A stretch of DNA of 64,000 bases from Symsagittifera roscoffensis. Its lineage: Eukaryota > Xenacoelomorpha > Acoela > Convolutidae. Below, piece after piece: positions 8,963-20,200 of the stretch (positions are counted from its first letter, which is position 1; each line of letters begins with the position of its first letter). The stretch spans positions 79,673,200 through 79,737,199 of the forward strand of contig NC_087062.1 in NCBI RefSeq assembly GCF_963678635.1, read 5' to 3'. Made by a program: the position numbers and the translations under genes. Below the pieces are notes generated by a model, which worked only from the letters and a program-made list of their open reading frames with translations, was not told the DNA's origin and ran no database searches.

Positions 8963-10620
8963 GGCGTTAGCATCATCGAAAGTAGTTCTATCATTAAAAG
9001 TGCCGAACACAGAGGCAGCGTTCGCAACCTGTATTTCGAGGGAGATTCTCTGCTTAATAAAACATTCATTCGATAGTACATACCGATGGAAAGTAAATTA
9101 CATCCTAAAACGACTGACTAGCGTCTGAATGTAGCTTTACGTGCTTTTAACAGTCTCCATCATAGCCAGTTAAATGTGGTTCTCGTAACAACGGGCAAAA
9201 AAAAACGTAACTAATTGAAGACTGTCGGCCGAACCGCGCAAATTAACTAAGTTATGTGCCATTCCGCCGGATTGACACAGCCGAACCCTCTGACGAGCAG
9301 GAAAAAGAGTATTATCGTTGTTCATCAAGAACTCATTACGAAAAAGAGGGTCGGAATATTCTAGAAGTAAGTTTTTAAAAATTCGTATTGCGGTGAACAT
9401 TTCTGAGAAATACAAAAAGTGGCCACATTTGGCAGAAAGCGGACAGAAAAACAGAACAACCGAAATAACAAGTGAGAAACGGTCAAGAAAGAACGGAAGA
9501 AAAAACGAACTCTCTTATCGTGACGATCACGCACGATAAGACGTATAGCGGATGCCGATAAGAAGAAAGGAGGCTTCAGTGGGAGAGCCAGTAGGATCAG
9601 TACCCTCCCGTGCCACGAAGTTGGCAAAAAAACTACGTTTTTTCTAGAAGAGCACGTAATCGGAGGCCCGGCGCCCATAGAGTGTTATATATTGAGAGAC
9701 TGAAATAAACTGACCTTTTAGCTGCTTTAATGCCCTGAACGATTGAATTAACCCCAATATTAGTTGTTATTTCAGAGCATGAGTAGCTAGGAACAGCAAA
9801 GCGTCAATCCATCTCCAATGTTTTTAGTATAAAAATGTCACTAAAAACATTGTAAAATAGGATAATCGAGCGGTGTTTTTTCAATGGTAGTCATGTAGTC
9901 TGGGGATTCGAGACCCTATATGTGATTATCTTCGCATGCAAACGGAAGCTGATCTCAAGTCGTTTGACTGATGGCCTAAAAATGGTAACTTTTTACTTAG
10001 CCCTAATGTGGAGTAGTCATATATCTGCCCGCCTCATCAAGTGCAATAAACTCTATCATGTGATCAATCGGAATGTCTCAGCACTTGTAACGGTAACATC
10101 GAAGTTCCTGCTTTGTAAAAGTATTGTGATCTTGACTTTGTGCTATGCATCTGCTGCCTGGAATCCCTCGAAAAGTGATATGCTTAAAATTGAAAGTATG
10201 CACAAACGCCTCAGCCGTTGGATAACTCCATAAAAAGAAGACTAAACAGAGCGTTTGAAATATTTGGAACTTTTACCTATCCCTTCCTATATGCAAATGT
10301 TAGACGTTTTCACCTACGTGAAGATTGCTTCCGGTTTTATGATTTTGATTCGACTACTGTTATCTCTTATCGCATGTCTAAGGGAAGAAATAATCGTATT
10401 CATCCTACTATTCCCACGGTTAATCTGGAAATTTCGTACAATGACTTTTTCACACGAATGGCTAGACTCATCAACCTCCTGCCTACGTTTATTGATGTCT
10501 TCAATCCGGTTGGGTTGAAGAACCTGCTTCTCCAGTTTCTGTGGTGACAGTTCGAGAATAATTACAACAATATGGACACTTGTACATGAAGTTTTGCGAG
10601 CCGTTGCTCAAGTTGTCGTA
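8845..10620 (+). repeat. Array unit A1 (alpha type, after B)
   Basis: 1776 bp. Order: shared 145-bp start; a CR arm in inverted orientation (9078-9262); the middle segment with a perfect 10-bp hairpin (9513-9522 with 9532-9541); the GAGCATGAGTAGCTAG motif (9775); a CR arm in direct orientation (9886-10005); then the LINE fragment (10006-10620). The two CR arms face each other, so the unit is an imperfect foldback. Alpha marks: CACCTATCCCTTCAGTTTTTT start, AACAGTCTCC, TTAAATGTGG. Confidence 0.9.
10006..10620 (+). mobile_element. LINE 3' end captured in unit A1
   Basis: Seen: frame 1 (to 10233) reads LLCKSIVILTLCYASAAWNP and ends ITP-stop. The second frame (10218-10547) continues KRRLNRAFEIF...LREDCFRFYDF...NDFFTRMARLINLLP and ends LLQFLW-stop. 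Known: these are the C-terminal landmarks of APE-type LINE ORF2 (CKSIV..TL-YAS..WNP, then FF.R..RL-N-LP). The frame break between the halves is present in every unit, so the LINE was already dead when the array formed. About 75 bp of 3' UTR follows (TTGCTCAAGTTGTCGTA), with no poly(A). Confidence 0.8.
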
Positions 10621-12396
10621 GTTAGTTAGAAGTCTGTGGTGAATATTTTGTTTGTGGGGGCAACCCCTTCAGCACTTATCCCTTCAGTATTTTATTGTAT
10701 TGTCTGAAGCCGCCGAAGCACTAGAAAAGAACAATAAAGGCGTTAGCATCATCGAAAGTAGTTCTATCATTAAAAGTGCCGAACACAGAGGCAGCGTTCG
10801 CAACCTGTATTTCGAGGGAGATTCTCTGCTTAATATAACATTCATTCGAAAGTACATACCGATGGAAAGTAAATTACATCCTAAAACGACTGACTAGCGT
10901 CTGAATGTAGCTTTACGTGCTTTTAACCGTCTCCATCATAGCCAGTTAATTGTGGTTCTCGTAACAACGGGCAAAAAAAAACGTAACTAATTGAAGACTG
11001 TCGGCCGAACCGCGCAAATTAACTAAGTTATGTGCCATTCCGCCGGATTGACACAGCCGAACCCTCTGACGAGCAGGAAAAAGAGTATTATCGTTGTTCA
11101 TCAAGAACTCATTACGAAAAAGAGGGTCGGAATATTCTAGAAGTAAGTTTTTAAAAATTCGTATTGCGGTGAACATTTCTGAGAAATACAAAAAGTGGCC
11201 ACATTTGGCAGAAAGCGGACAGAAAAACAGAACAACCGAAATAACAAGTGAGAAACGGTCAAGAAAGAACGGAAGAAAAAACGAACTCTCTTATCGTGAC
11301 GATCACGCACGATAAGACGTATAGCGGATGCCGATAAGAAGAAAGGAGGCTTCAGTGGGAGAGCCAGTAGGATCAGTACCCTCCCGTGCCACGAAGTTGG
11401 CAAAAAAACTACGTTTTTTCTAGAAGAGCACGTAATCGGAGGCCCGGCGCCCATAGAGTGTTATATATTGAGAGACTGAAATAAACTGACCTTTTAGCTG
11501 CTTTAATGCCCTGAACGATTGAATTAACCCCAATATTAGTTGTTATTTCAGAGCATGAGTAGCTAGGAACAGCAAAGCGTCAATCCATCTCCAATGTTTT
11601 TAGTATAAAAATGTCACTAAAAACATTGTAAAATAGGATAATCGAGCGGTGTTTTTTCAATGGTAGTCATGTAGTCTGGGGATTCGAGACCCTATATGTG
11701 ATTATCTTCGCATGCAAACGGAAGCTGATCTCAAGTCGTTTGACTGATGGCCTAAAAATGGTAACTTTTTACTTAGCCCTAATGTGGAGTAGTCATATAT
11801 CTGCCCGCCTCATCAAGTGCAATAAACTCTATCATGTGATCAATCGGAATGTCTCAGCACTTGTAACGGTAACATCGAAGTTCCTGCTTTGTAAAAGTAT
11901 TGTGATCTTGACTTTGTGCTATGCATCTGCTGCCTGGAATCCCTCGAAAAGTGATATGCTTAAAATTGAAAGTATGCACAAACGCCTCAGCCGTTGGATA
12001 ACTCCATAAAAAGAAGACTAAACAGAGCGTTTGAAATATTTGGAACTTTTACCTATCCCTTCCTATATGCAAATGTTAGACGTTTTCACCTACGTGAAGA
12101 TTGCTTCCGGTTTTATGATTTTGATTCGACTACTGTTATCTCTTATCGCATGTCTAAGGGAAGAAATAATCGTATTCTTCCTACTATTCCCACGGTTAAT
12201 CTGGAAATTTCGTACAATGATTTTTTCACACGAATGGCTAGACTCATCAACCTCCTGCCTACGGTTATTGATGTCTTCAATCCGGTTGGGTTGAAGAACC
12301 TGCTTCTCCAGTTTCTGTGGTGACAGTTCGAGAATAATTACAACAATATGGACACTTGTACATGAAGATTTGCAGGCCGTTGCTCAAGTTGTCGTA
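10621..12396 (+). repeat. Array unit A2 (beta type, after A)
   Basis: 1776 bp. It has the beta marks: CACTTATCCCTTCAGTATTTT, CTTAATATAACATT, AACCGTCTCC and TTAATTGTGG. It begins directly after the LINE 3' end of A1 with no 56-bp junction piece. A TTCGAAAG at 10846 replaces the TTCGATAG stop of the other units. Confidence 0.9.
11782..12396 (+). mobile_element. LINE 3' end in unit A2
   Basis: Same fragment and frame break as in A1. It differs by a CTTCC for CATCC near 12178 and a private ACGGTTATT near 12261. Confidence 0.8.
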
Positions 12397-14255
12397 GTTA
12401 GTTAGAAGTCTGTGGTGAATATTTTGTTTGTGGGGGCAACCCCTTCAGCACTTATCCCTTCAGTATTTTATTGTATTGTATGAACCCGTCGAAGCACTAG
12501 AAAAAGAACAATAAAGGCGTTAGCATCAGATTGGAAATGAAAAGGAGCGTCGGAATATTATAGAAGTTTTGAATTTTAAGTTTTCGATTCGAACCAGATC
12601 ATTTCTGAGAAATGAGGGAACGGGCATTTTGAATGATAAAAGAGAAAAAAGAAAGAAGAAAGAGAGACGCCAAGAAAATAGGACGAAGAACAATTGTGAA
12701 AAATAGAGACGAAACGGAGCTTCTTATCGTTACGATCAGGCACAATAAGACGCTTAGCTGAAGCAGATAAGAAAAAAGGAGGCTTCAGTGGGAAAGCCGG
12801 AGCTGATACCTACCCTCCCGTGCCGCGAAATTGCGGAGATAGTGACGTTATCTCTGAGGGGAATTGGAATTGGAGGCCCGGTGCCCAGAGACTGTGTGAA
12901 ATTATTAAACGTACTCTTTAGCTGCTGTAATGCCCTGAATAGTTGAATTAACTACGGTTTTACATAGTATTTCAGAGCATGGGTAGCTAGAAAGAGGAAG
13001 AGTCAATCCATCTCTACTGGATTTAGTATATAACTGTCACTGAAACGCATGTATGAGTAGCTAGAGAGCACGAGTAGCTTGAGAGAGGAAGAGTCATTCT
13101 ATCCCCAATGAATTTAGTATATAACTGCCACTTAACCGCATCTTCGCATGTAAACGAAAGCTAATCAAAAGTCGTTTGACCGATGGCCTAATATTGGTAA
13201 CTTTTTACTTCGCCCTAAACAGACCAGAAAACTAACTGGCTAAGTCTAGACGGTAAAAAACGAGTAGAATTAAGGTAACTGACGCCTGCCAGTCTTAAAT
13301 AGGTGCTTTTTCTACGCTCCGTCACTGTGCAATGTTTGGGCAAATATTGCAGGAGATGGATCAACCCTTTCCCTTGACTCCTAGCTTCTCAATATCTGAA
13401 AATGAATCTGATGTTGTTTTTAATTCAATTCAGAACATTTCGGTAAGCTCAAAAATTTTTTAAAAAATTCAGTTCACATTTTTTCCCTGAGACCCTTCCG
13501 GATTCTCGAATCCGGAGGAACAGCTGTCTTCTTGTCAATCAGGAAGGGTAGCAAAATCCTCCGAATAGCCCTCCTGATTCTCGGGAATTGCTTTGTAACA
13601 ATTGCTCCTGTTCAATCGTTATAACTCGGAGTGTTCTACTGTGAAAATCATTGAGTATTATTTCTGCCATTCGCTATATATGTTACACACCTTGATGTAT
13701 TAGCGAAAGTCGTCGTTCTGATTTTTGCGGTTTCAGTTGTCGATACGCGTCATGCACGCGCAAATCAAATTAAAAAAAAAATTTGTCAATCAATTTTAAC
13801 CCTCCGAATAAGTTCAATTGTACTATTAACACTACTAACCGTTCAAATTAGCCAATTTTACCACTGAACTGTTCCAAATTTAAAATTATCGGTGACATGC
13901 ATTTCGATCATGCATGGAGGCACAACGTCGCATTTCTCTCCAGATTTTGCTTCATTTTTTCTGCTCTTTCTCTTCCATCACAATCAATAGTTTTCAGCGC
14001 TTTTTCACTGCGGTAGCTACTGCATTCCGATGTGTTATGAAAGCTCGCTTAAAAGCTTTCAACCTTATGACTATCTGGTACGAACTGTACGCTCGGCTGT
14101 GTTTTGACATATGCTTTTTGGCATACTCGGAAAACCAGGCAGTCATGTTGGCTCCGTGGCATCAGTCGTCTTCTGGTCCATTTTTTTTACTTCCATCGGC
14201 TGGCACATCACTTACACTAAGTTGCCCTTTTGTTCCCTGGCTCTATAAGTAAGAA
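12397..14255 (+). repeat. Array unit B2
   Basis: 1859 bp. It has a private GAACCCGTCG near 12483 and GGGAAAGCC near 12790. It carries the 112-residue frame (13914-14252) seen in B2-B5, which is chance or decayed. Confidence 0.9.
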
Positions 14256-14785
14256 GTTAGTTAGAAGTCTGTGGTGAATATTTTGTTTGTGGGGGCAACC
14301 CCTTCAGCACCTATCCCTTCAGTTTTTTATTGTATTGTCTGAAGCCGCCGAAGCACTAGAAAAGAACAATAAAGGCGTTAGCATCATCGAAAGTAGTTCT
14401 ATCATTAAAAGTGCCGAACACAGAGGCAGCGTTCGCAACCTGTATTTCGAGGGAGATTCTCTGCTTAATAAAACATTGCTACGTGAAGATTGCTTCCGGT
14501 TTTATGATTTTGATTCGACTACTGTTATCTCTTATCGCATGTCTAAGGGAAGAAATAATCGTATTCTTCCTACTATTCCCACGGTTAATCTGGAAATTTC
14601 GTACAATGATTTTTTCACACGAATGGCTAGACTCATCAACCTCCTGCCTACGTTTATTGATGTCTTCAATCCGGTTGGGTTGAAGAACCTGCTTCTCCAG
14701 TTTCTGTGGTGACAGTTCGAGAATAATTACAACAATATGGACACTTGTACATGAAGATTTGCAGGCCGTTGCTCAAGTTGTCGTA
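14256..14785 (+). repeat. Deleted array unit a (A3, 530 bp)
   Basis: An alpha-type A unit lacking about 1246 bp. The left part runs to AAAACATT (14477). The right part resumes inside the LINE at CTACGTGAAG (14479), with a single G between. The deletion removes the first CR arm, the middle segment, the second CR arm and the front of the LINE. It creates a continuous 141-residue frame (14287-14712) that is an artefact of the join. Confidence 0.9.
14479..14785 (+). mobile_element. LINE 3' end in unit A3, 5'-truncated by the internal deletion
   Basis: Only the last third of the LINE fragment remains, from LREDCFRF to the LLQFLW stop and 3' UTR. Confidence 0.8.
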
Positions 14786-16645
14786 GTTAGTTAGAAGTCT
14801 GTGGTGAATATTTTGTTTGTGGGGGCAACCCCTTCAGCACTTATCCCTTCAGTATTTTATTGTATTGTATGAACCCGCCGAAGCACTAGAAAAAGAACAA
14901 TAAAGGCGTTAGCATCAGATTGGAAATGAAAAGGAGCGTCGGAATATTATAGAAGTTTTGAATTTTAAGTTTTCGATTCGAACCAGATCATTTCTGAGAA
15001 ATGAGGGAACGGGCATTTTGAATGACAAAAGAGAAAAAAGAAAGAAGAAAGAGAGACGCCAAGAAAATAGGACGAAGAACAATTGTGAAAAATAGAGACG
15101 AAACGGAGCTTCTTATCGTTACGATCAGGCACAATAAGACGCTTAGCTGAAGCAGATAAGAAAAAAGGAGGCTTCAGTGGGACAGCCGGAGCTGATACCT
15201 ACCCTCCCGTGCCGGGAAATTGCGGAGATAGTGACGTTATCTCTGAGGGGAATTGGAATTGGAGGCCCGGTGCCCAGAGACTGTGTGAAATTATTAAACG
15301 TACTCTTTAGCTGCTGTAATGCCCTGAATAGTTGAATTAACTACGGTTTTACATAGTATTTCAGAGCATGGGTAGCTAGAAAGAGGAAGAGTCAATCCAT
15401 CTCTACTGGATTTAGTATATAACTGTCACTGAAACGCATGTATGAGTAGCTAGAGAGCACGAGTAGCTTGAGAGAGGAAGAGTCATTCTATCCCCAATGA
15501 ATTTAGTATATAACTGCCACTTAACCGCATCTTCGCATGTAAACGAAAGCTAATCAAAAGTCGTTTGACCGATGGCCTAATATTGGTAACTTTTTACTTC
15601 GCCCTAAACAGACCAGAAAACTAACTGGCTAAGTCTAGACGGTAAAAAACGAGTAGAATTAAGGTAACTGACGCCTGCCAGTCTTAAATAGGTGCTTTTT
15701 CTACGCTCCGTCACTGTGCAATGTTTGGGCAAATATTGCAGGAGATGGATCAACCCTTTCCCTTGACTCCTAGCTTCTCAATATCTGAAAATGAATCTGA
15801 TGTTGTTTTTAATTCAATTCAGAACATTTCGGTAAGCTCAAAATTTTTTAAAAAAATTCAGTTCACATTTTTTCCCTGAGACCCTTCCGGATTCTCGAAT
15901 CCGGAGGAACAGCTGTCTTCTTGTCAATCAGGAAGGGTAGCAAAATCCTCCGAATAGCCCTCCTGATTCTCGGGAATTGCTTTGTAACAATTGCTCCTGT
16001 TCAATCGTTACAACTCGGAGTGTTCTACTGTGAAAATCATTGAGTATTATTTCTGCCATTCGCTATATATGTTACACACCTTGATGTATTAGCGAAAGTC
16101 GTCGTTCTGATTTTTGCGGTTTCAGTTGTCGATACGCGTCATGCACGCGCAAATCAAATTTAAAAAAAAAATTTGTCAATCAATTTTAACCCTCCGAATA
16201 AGTTCAATTGTACTATTAACACTACTAACCGTTCAAATTAGCCAATTTTACCACTGAACTGTTCCAAATTTAAAATTATCGGTGACATGCATTTCGATCC
16301 TGCATGGAGGCACAACGTCGCATTTCTCTCCAGATTTTGCTTCATTTTTTCTGCTCTTTCTCTTCCATCACAATCAATAGTTTTCAGCGCTTTTTCACTG
16401 CGGTAGCTACTGCATTCCGATGTGTTATGAAAGCTCGCTTAAAAGCTTTCAACCTTATGACTATCTGGTACGAACTGTACGCTCGGCTGTGTTTTGACAT
16501 ATGCTTTTTGGCATACTCGGAAAACCAGGCAGTCATGTTGGCTCCGTGGCATCAGTCGTCTTCTGGTCCATTTTTTTTACTTCCATCGGCTGGCACATCA
16601 CTTACACTAAGTTGCCCTTTTGTTCCCTGGCTCTATAAGTAAGAA
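14786..16645 (+). repeat. Array unit B3
   Basis: 1860 bp. It shares GAATGACAAAAG (15021) and GCCGGGAAATT (15212) with B5 only, linking the two by descent or exchange. It has TTCGATCCTGC at 16294 where the others have TTCGATCATGC. Confidence 0.9.
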
Positions 16646-18420
16646 GTTAGTTAGAAGTCTGTGGTGAATATTTTGTTTGTGGGGGCAACCCCTTCAGCAC
16701 CTATCCCTTCAGTTTTTTATTGTATTGTCTGAAGCCGCCGAAGCACTAGAAAAGAACAATAAAGGCGTTAGCATCATCGAAAGTAGTTCTATCATTAAAA
16801 GTGCCGAACACAGAGGCAGCGTTCGCAACCTGTATTTCGAGGGAGATTCTCTGCTTAATAAAACATTCATTCGATAGTACATACCGATGGAAAGTAAATT
16901 ACATCCTAAAACGACTGACTAGCGTCTGAATGCAGCTTTACGTGCTTTTAACAGTCTCCATCATAGCCAGTTAAATGTGGTTCTCGTAACAACGGGCAAA
17001 AAAAAACGTAACTAATTGAAGACTGTCGGCCGAACCGCGCAAATTAACTAAGTTATGTGCCATTCCGCCGGATTGACACAGCCGAACCCTCTGACGAGCA
17101 GGAAAAAGAGTATTATCGTTGTTCATCAAGAACTCATTACGAAAAAGAGGGTCGGAATATTCTAGAAGTAAGTTTTTAAAAATTCGTATTGCGGTGAACA
17201 TTTCTGAGAAATACAAAAAGTGGCCACATTTGGCAGAAAGCGGACAGAAAAACAGAACAACCGAAATAACAAGTGAGAAACGGTCAAGAAAGAACGGAAG
17301 AAAAAACGAACTCTCTTATCGTGACGATCACGCACGATAAGACGTATAGCGGATGCCGATAAGAAGAAAGGAGGCTTCAGTGGGAGAGCCAGTAGGATCA
17401 GTACCCTCCCGTGCCACGAAGCTGGCAAAAAACCACGTTTTTTCTAGAAGAGCACGTAATCGGAGGCCCGGCGCCCATAGAGTGTTATATATTGAGAGAC
17501 TGAAATAAACTGACCTTTTAGCTGCTTTAATGCCCTGAACGATTGAATTAACCCCAATATTAGTTGTTATTTCAGAGCATGAGTAGCTAGGAAGAGCAAA
17601 GCGTCAATCCATCTCCAATGTTTTTAGTATAAAAATGTCACTAAAAACATTGTAAAATAGGATAATCGAGCGGTGTTTTTTCAATGGTAGTCATGTAGTC
17701 TGGGGATTCGAGACCCTATATGTGATTATCTTCGCATGCAAACGGAAGCTGATCTCGAGTCGTTTGACTGATGGCCTAAAAATGGTAACTTTTTACTTAG
17801 CCCTAATGTGGAGTAGTCATATATCTGGCCGCCTCATCAAGTGCAATAAACTCTATCATGTGATCAATCGGAATGTCTCAGCACTTGTAACGGTAACATC
17901 GAAGTCCCTGCTTTGTAAAAGTATTGTGATCTTGACTTTGTGCTATGCATCTGCTGCCTGGAATCCCTCGAAAAGTGATATGCTTAAAATTGAAAGTATG
18001 CACAAACGCCTCAGCCGTTGGATAACTCCATAAAAAGAAGACTAAACAGAGCGTTTGAAATATTTGGAACTTTTACCTATCCCTTCCTATATGCAAATGT
18101 TAGACGTTTTCACCTACGTGAAGATTGCTTCCGGTTTTATGATTTTGATTCGACTACTGTTATCTCTTATCGCATGTCTAAGGGAAGAAATAATCGTATT
18201 CATCCTACTATTCCCACGGTTAATCTGGAAATTTCGTACAATGACTTTTTCACACGAATGGCTAGACTCATCAACCTCCTGCCTACGTTTATTGATGTCT
18301 TCAATCCGGTTGGGTTGAAGAACCTGCTTCTCCAGTTTCTGTGGTGACAGTTCGAGAATAATTACAACAATATGGACACTTGTACATGAAGATTTGCGTG
18401 CCGTTGCTCAAGTTGTCGTA
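16646..18420 (+). repeat. Array unit A4 (alpha)
   Basis: 1775 bp. Private changes: GAATGCAGC (16928) and one A lost from the A run near 17428, which shortens the minus-strand shadow frame seen in other A units. Confidence 0.9.
17806..18420 (+). mobile_element. LINE 3' end in unit A4
   Basis: It has GGCCGCC near 17827 where the others have GCCCGCC, and CATCC at 18200 as in A1 and A5. Confidence 0.8.
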
Positions 18421-20200
18421 GTTAGTTAGAAGTTTGTGGTGAATATTTTGTTTGTGGGGGCAACCCCTTCAGCACTTATCCCTTCAGTATTTTATTGTAG
18501 TGTCTGAAGCCGCCGAAGCACTAGAAAAGAACAATAAAGGCGTTAGCATCATCGAAAGTAGTTCTATCATTAAAAGTGCCGAACACAGAGGCAGCGTTCG
18601 CAACCTGTATTTCGAGGGAGATTCTCTGCTTAATATAACATTCATTCGATAGTACATACCGATGGAAAGTAAATTACATCCTAAAACGACTGACTAGCGT
18701 CTGAATGTAGCTTTACGTGCTTTTAACAGTCTCCATCATAGCCAGTTAAATGTGGTTCTCGTAACAACGGGCAAAAAAAAAAACGTAACTAATTGAAGAC
18801 TGTCGGCCGAACCGCGCAAATTAACTAAGTTATGTGCCATTCCGCCGGATTGACACAGCCGAACCCTCTGACGAGCAGGAAAAAGAGTATTATCGTTGTT
18901 CATCAAGAACTCATTACGAAAAAGAGGGTCGGAATATTCTAGAAGTAAGTTTTTAAAAATTCGTATTGCGGTGAACATTTCTGAGAAATACAAAAAGTGG
19001 CCACATTTGGCAGAAAGCGGACAGAAAAACAGAACAACCGAAATAACAAGTGAGAAACGGTCAAGAAAGAACGGAAGAAAAAACGAACTCTCTTATCGTG
19101 ACGATCACGCACGATAAGACGTATAGCGGATGCCGATAAGAAGAAAGGAGGCTTCAGTGGGAGAGCCAGTAGGATCAGTACCCTCCCGTGCCACGAAGCT
19201 GGCAAAAAAACCACGTTTTTTCTAGAAGAGCACGTAATCGGAGGCCCGGCGCCCATAGAGTGTTATATATTGAGAGACTGAAATAAACTGACCTTTTAGC
19301 TGCTTTAATGCCCTGAACGATTGAATTAACCCCAATATTAGTTGTTATTTCAGAGCATGAGTAGCTAGGAACAGCAAAGCGTCAATCCATCTCCAATGTT
19401 TTTAGTATAAAAATGTCACTAAAAACATTGTAAAATAGGATAATCGAGCGGTGTTTTTTCAATGGTAGTCATGTAGTCTGGGGATTCGAGACCCTATATG
19501 TGATTATCTTCGCATGCAAACGGAAGCTGATCTCAAGTCGTTTGACTGATGGCCTAAAAATGGTAACTTTTTACTTAGCCCTAATGTGGAGTAGTCATAT
19601 ATCTGCCCGCCTCATCAAGTGCAATAAACTCTATCATGTGATCAATCGGAATGTCTCAGCACTTGTAACGGTAACATCGAGGTCCCTGCTTTGTAAAAGT
19701 ATTGTGATCTTGACTTTGTGCTATGCATCTGCTGCCTGGAATCCCTCGAAAAGTGATATGCTTAAAATTGAAAGTATGCACAAACGCCTCAGCCGTTGGA
19801 TAACTCCATAAAAAGAAGACTAAACAGAGCGTTTGAAATATTTGGAACTTTTACCTATCCCTTCCTATATATGCAAATGTTAGACGTTTTCACCTACGTG
19901 AAGATTGCTTCCGGTTTTATGATTTTGATTCGACTACTGTTATCTCTTATCGCATGTCTAAGGGAAGAAATAATCGTATTCATCCTACTATTCCCACGGT
20001 TAATCTGGAAATTTCGTACAATGACTTTTTCACACGAATGGCTAGACTCATCAACCTCCTGCCTACGTTTATTGATGTCTTCAATCCGGTTGGGTTGAAG
20101 AACCTGCTTCTCCAGTTTCTGTGGTGACAGTTCGAGAATAATTACAACAATATGGACACTTGTACATGAAGATTTGCGTGCCGTTGCTCAAGTTGTCGTA
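18421..20200 (+). repeat. Array unit A5 (alpha/beta hybrid)
   Basis: 1780 bp. The start carries beta marks, while the segment near 18727-18752 carries alpha marks (AACAGTCTCC, TTAAATGTGG). It is therefore recombinant. It shares GAAGTTTGTGG and TTGTAGTGTC with the next unit A6 only. Confidence 0.88.
19584..20200 (+). mobile_element. LINE 3' end in unit A5
   Basis: A 2-bp TA insertion (CCTATATATGC, 19866-19876) changes the reading frame of the second half. It is private to this unit. Confidence 0.8.

Noticed and set aside
9890-9945. tRNA gene in A units (GATTCGAGACC)
   Set aside because: Only a B-box-like motif is present. No cloverleaf, acceptor stem or convincing A box.
14287-14712. 141-residue ORF as a real gene
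   Set aside because: It exists only because of the 1.25 kb deletion that fused unit start to LINE end.
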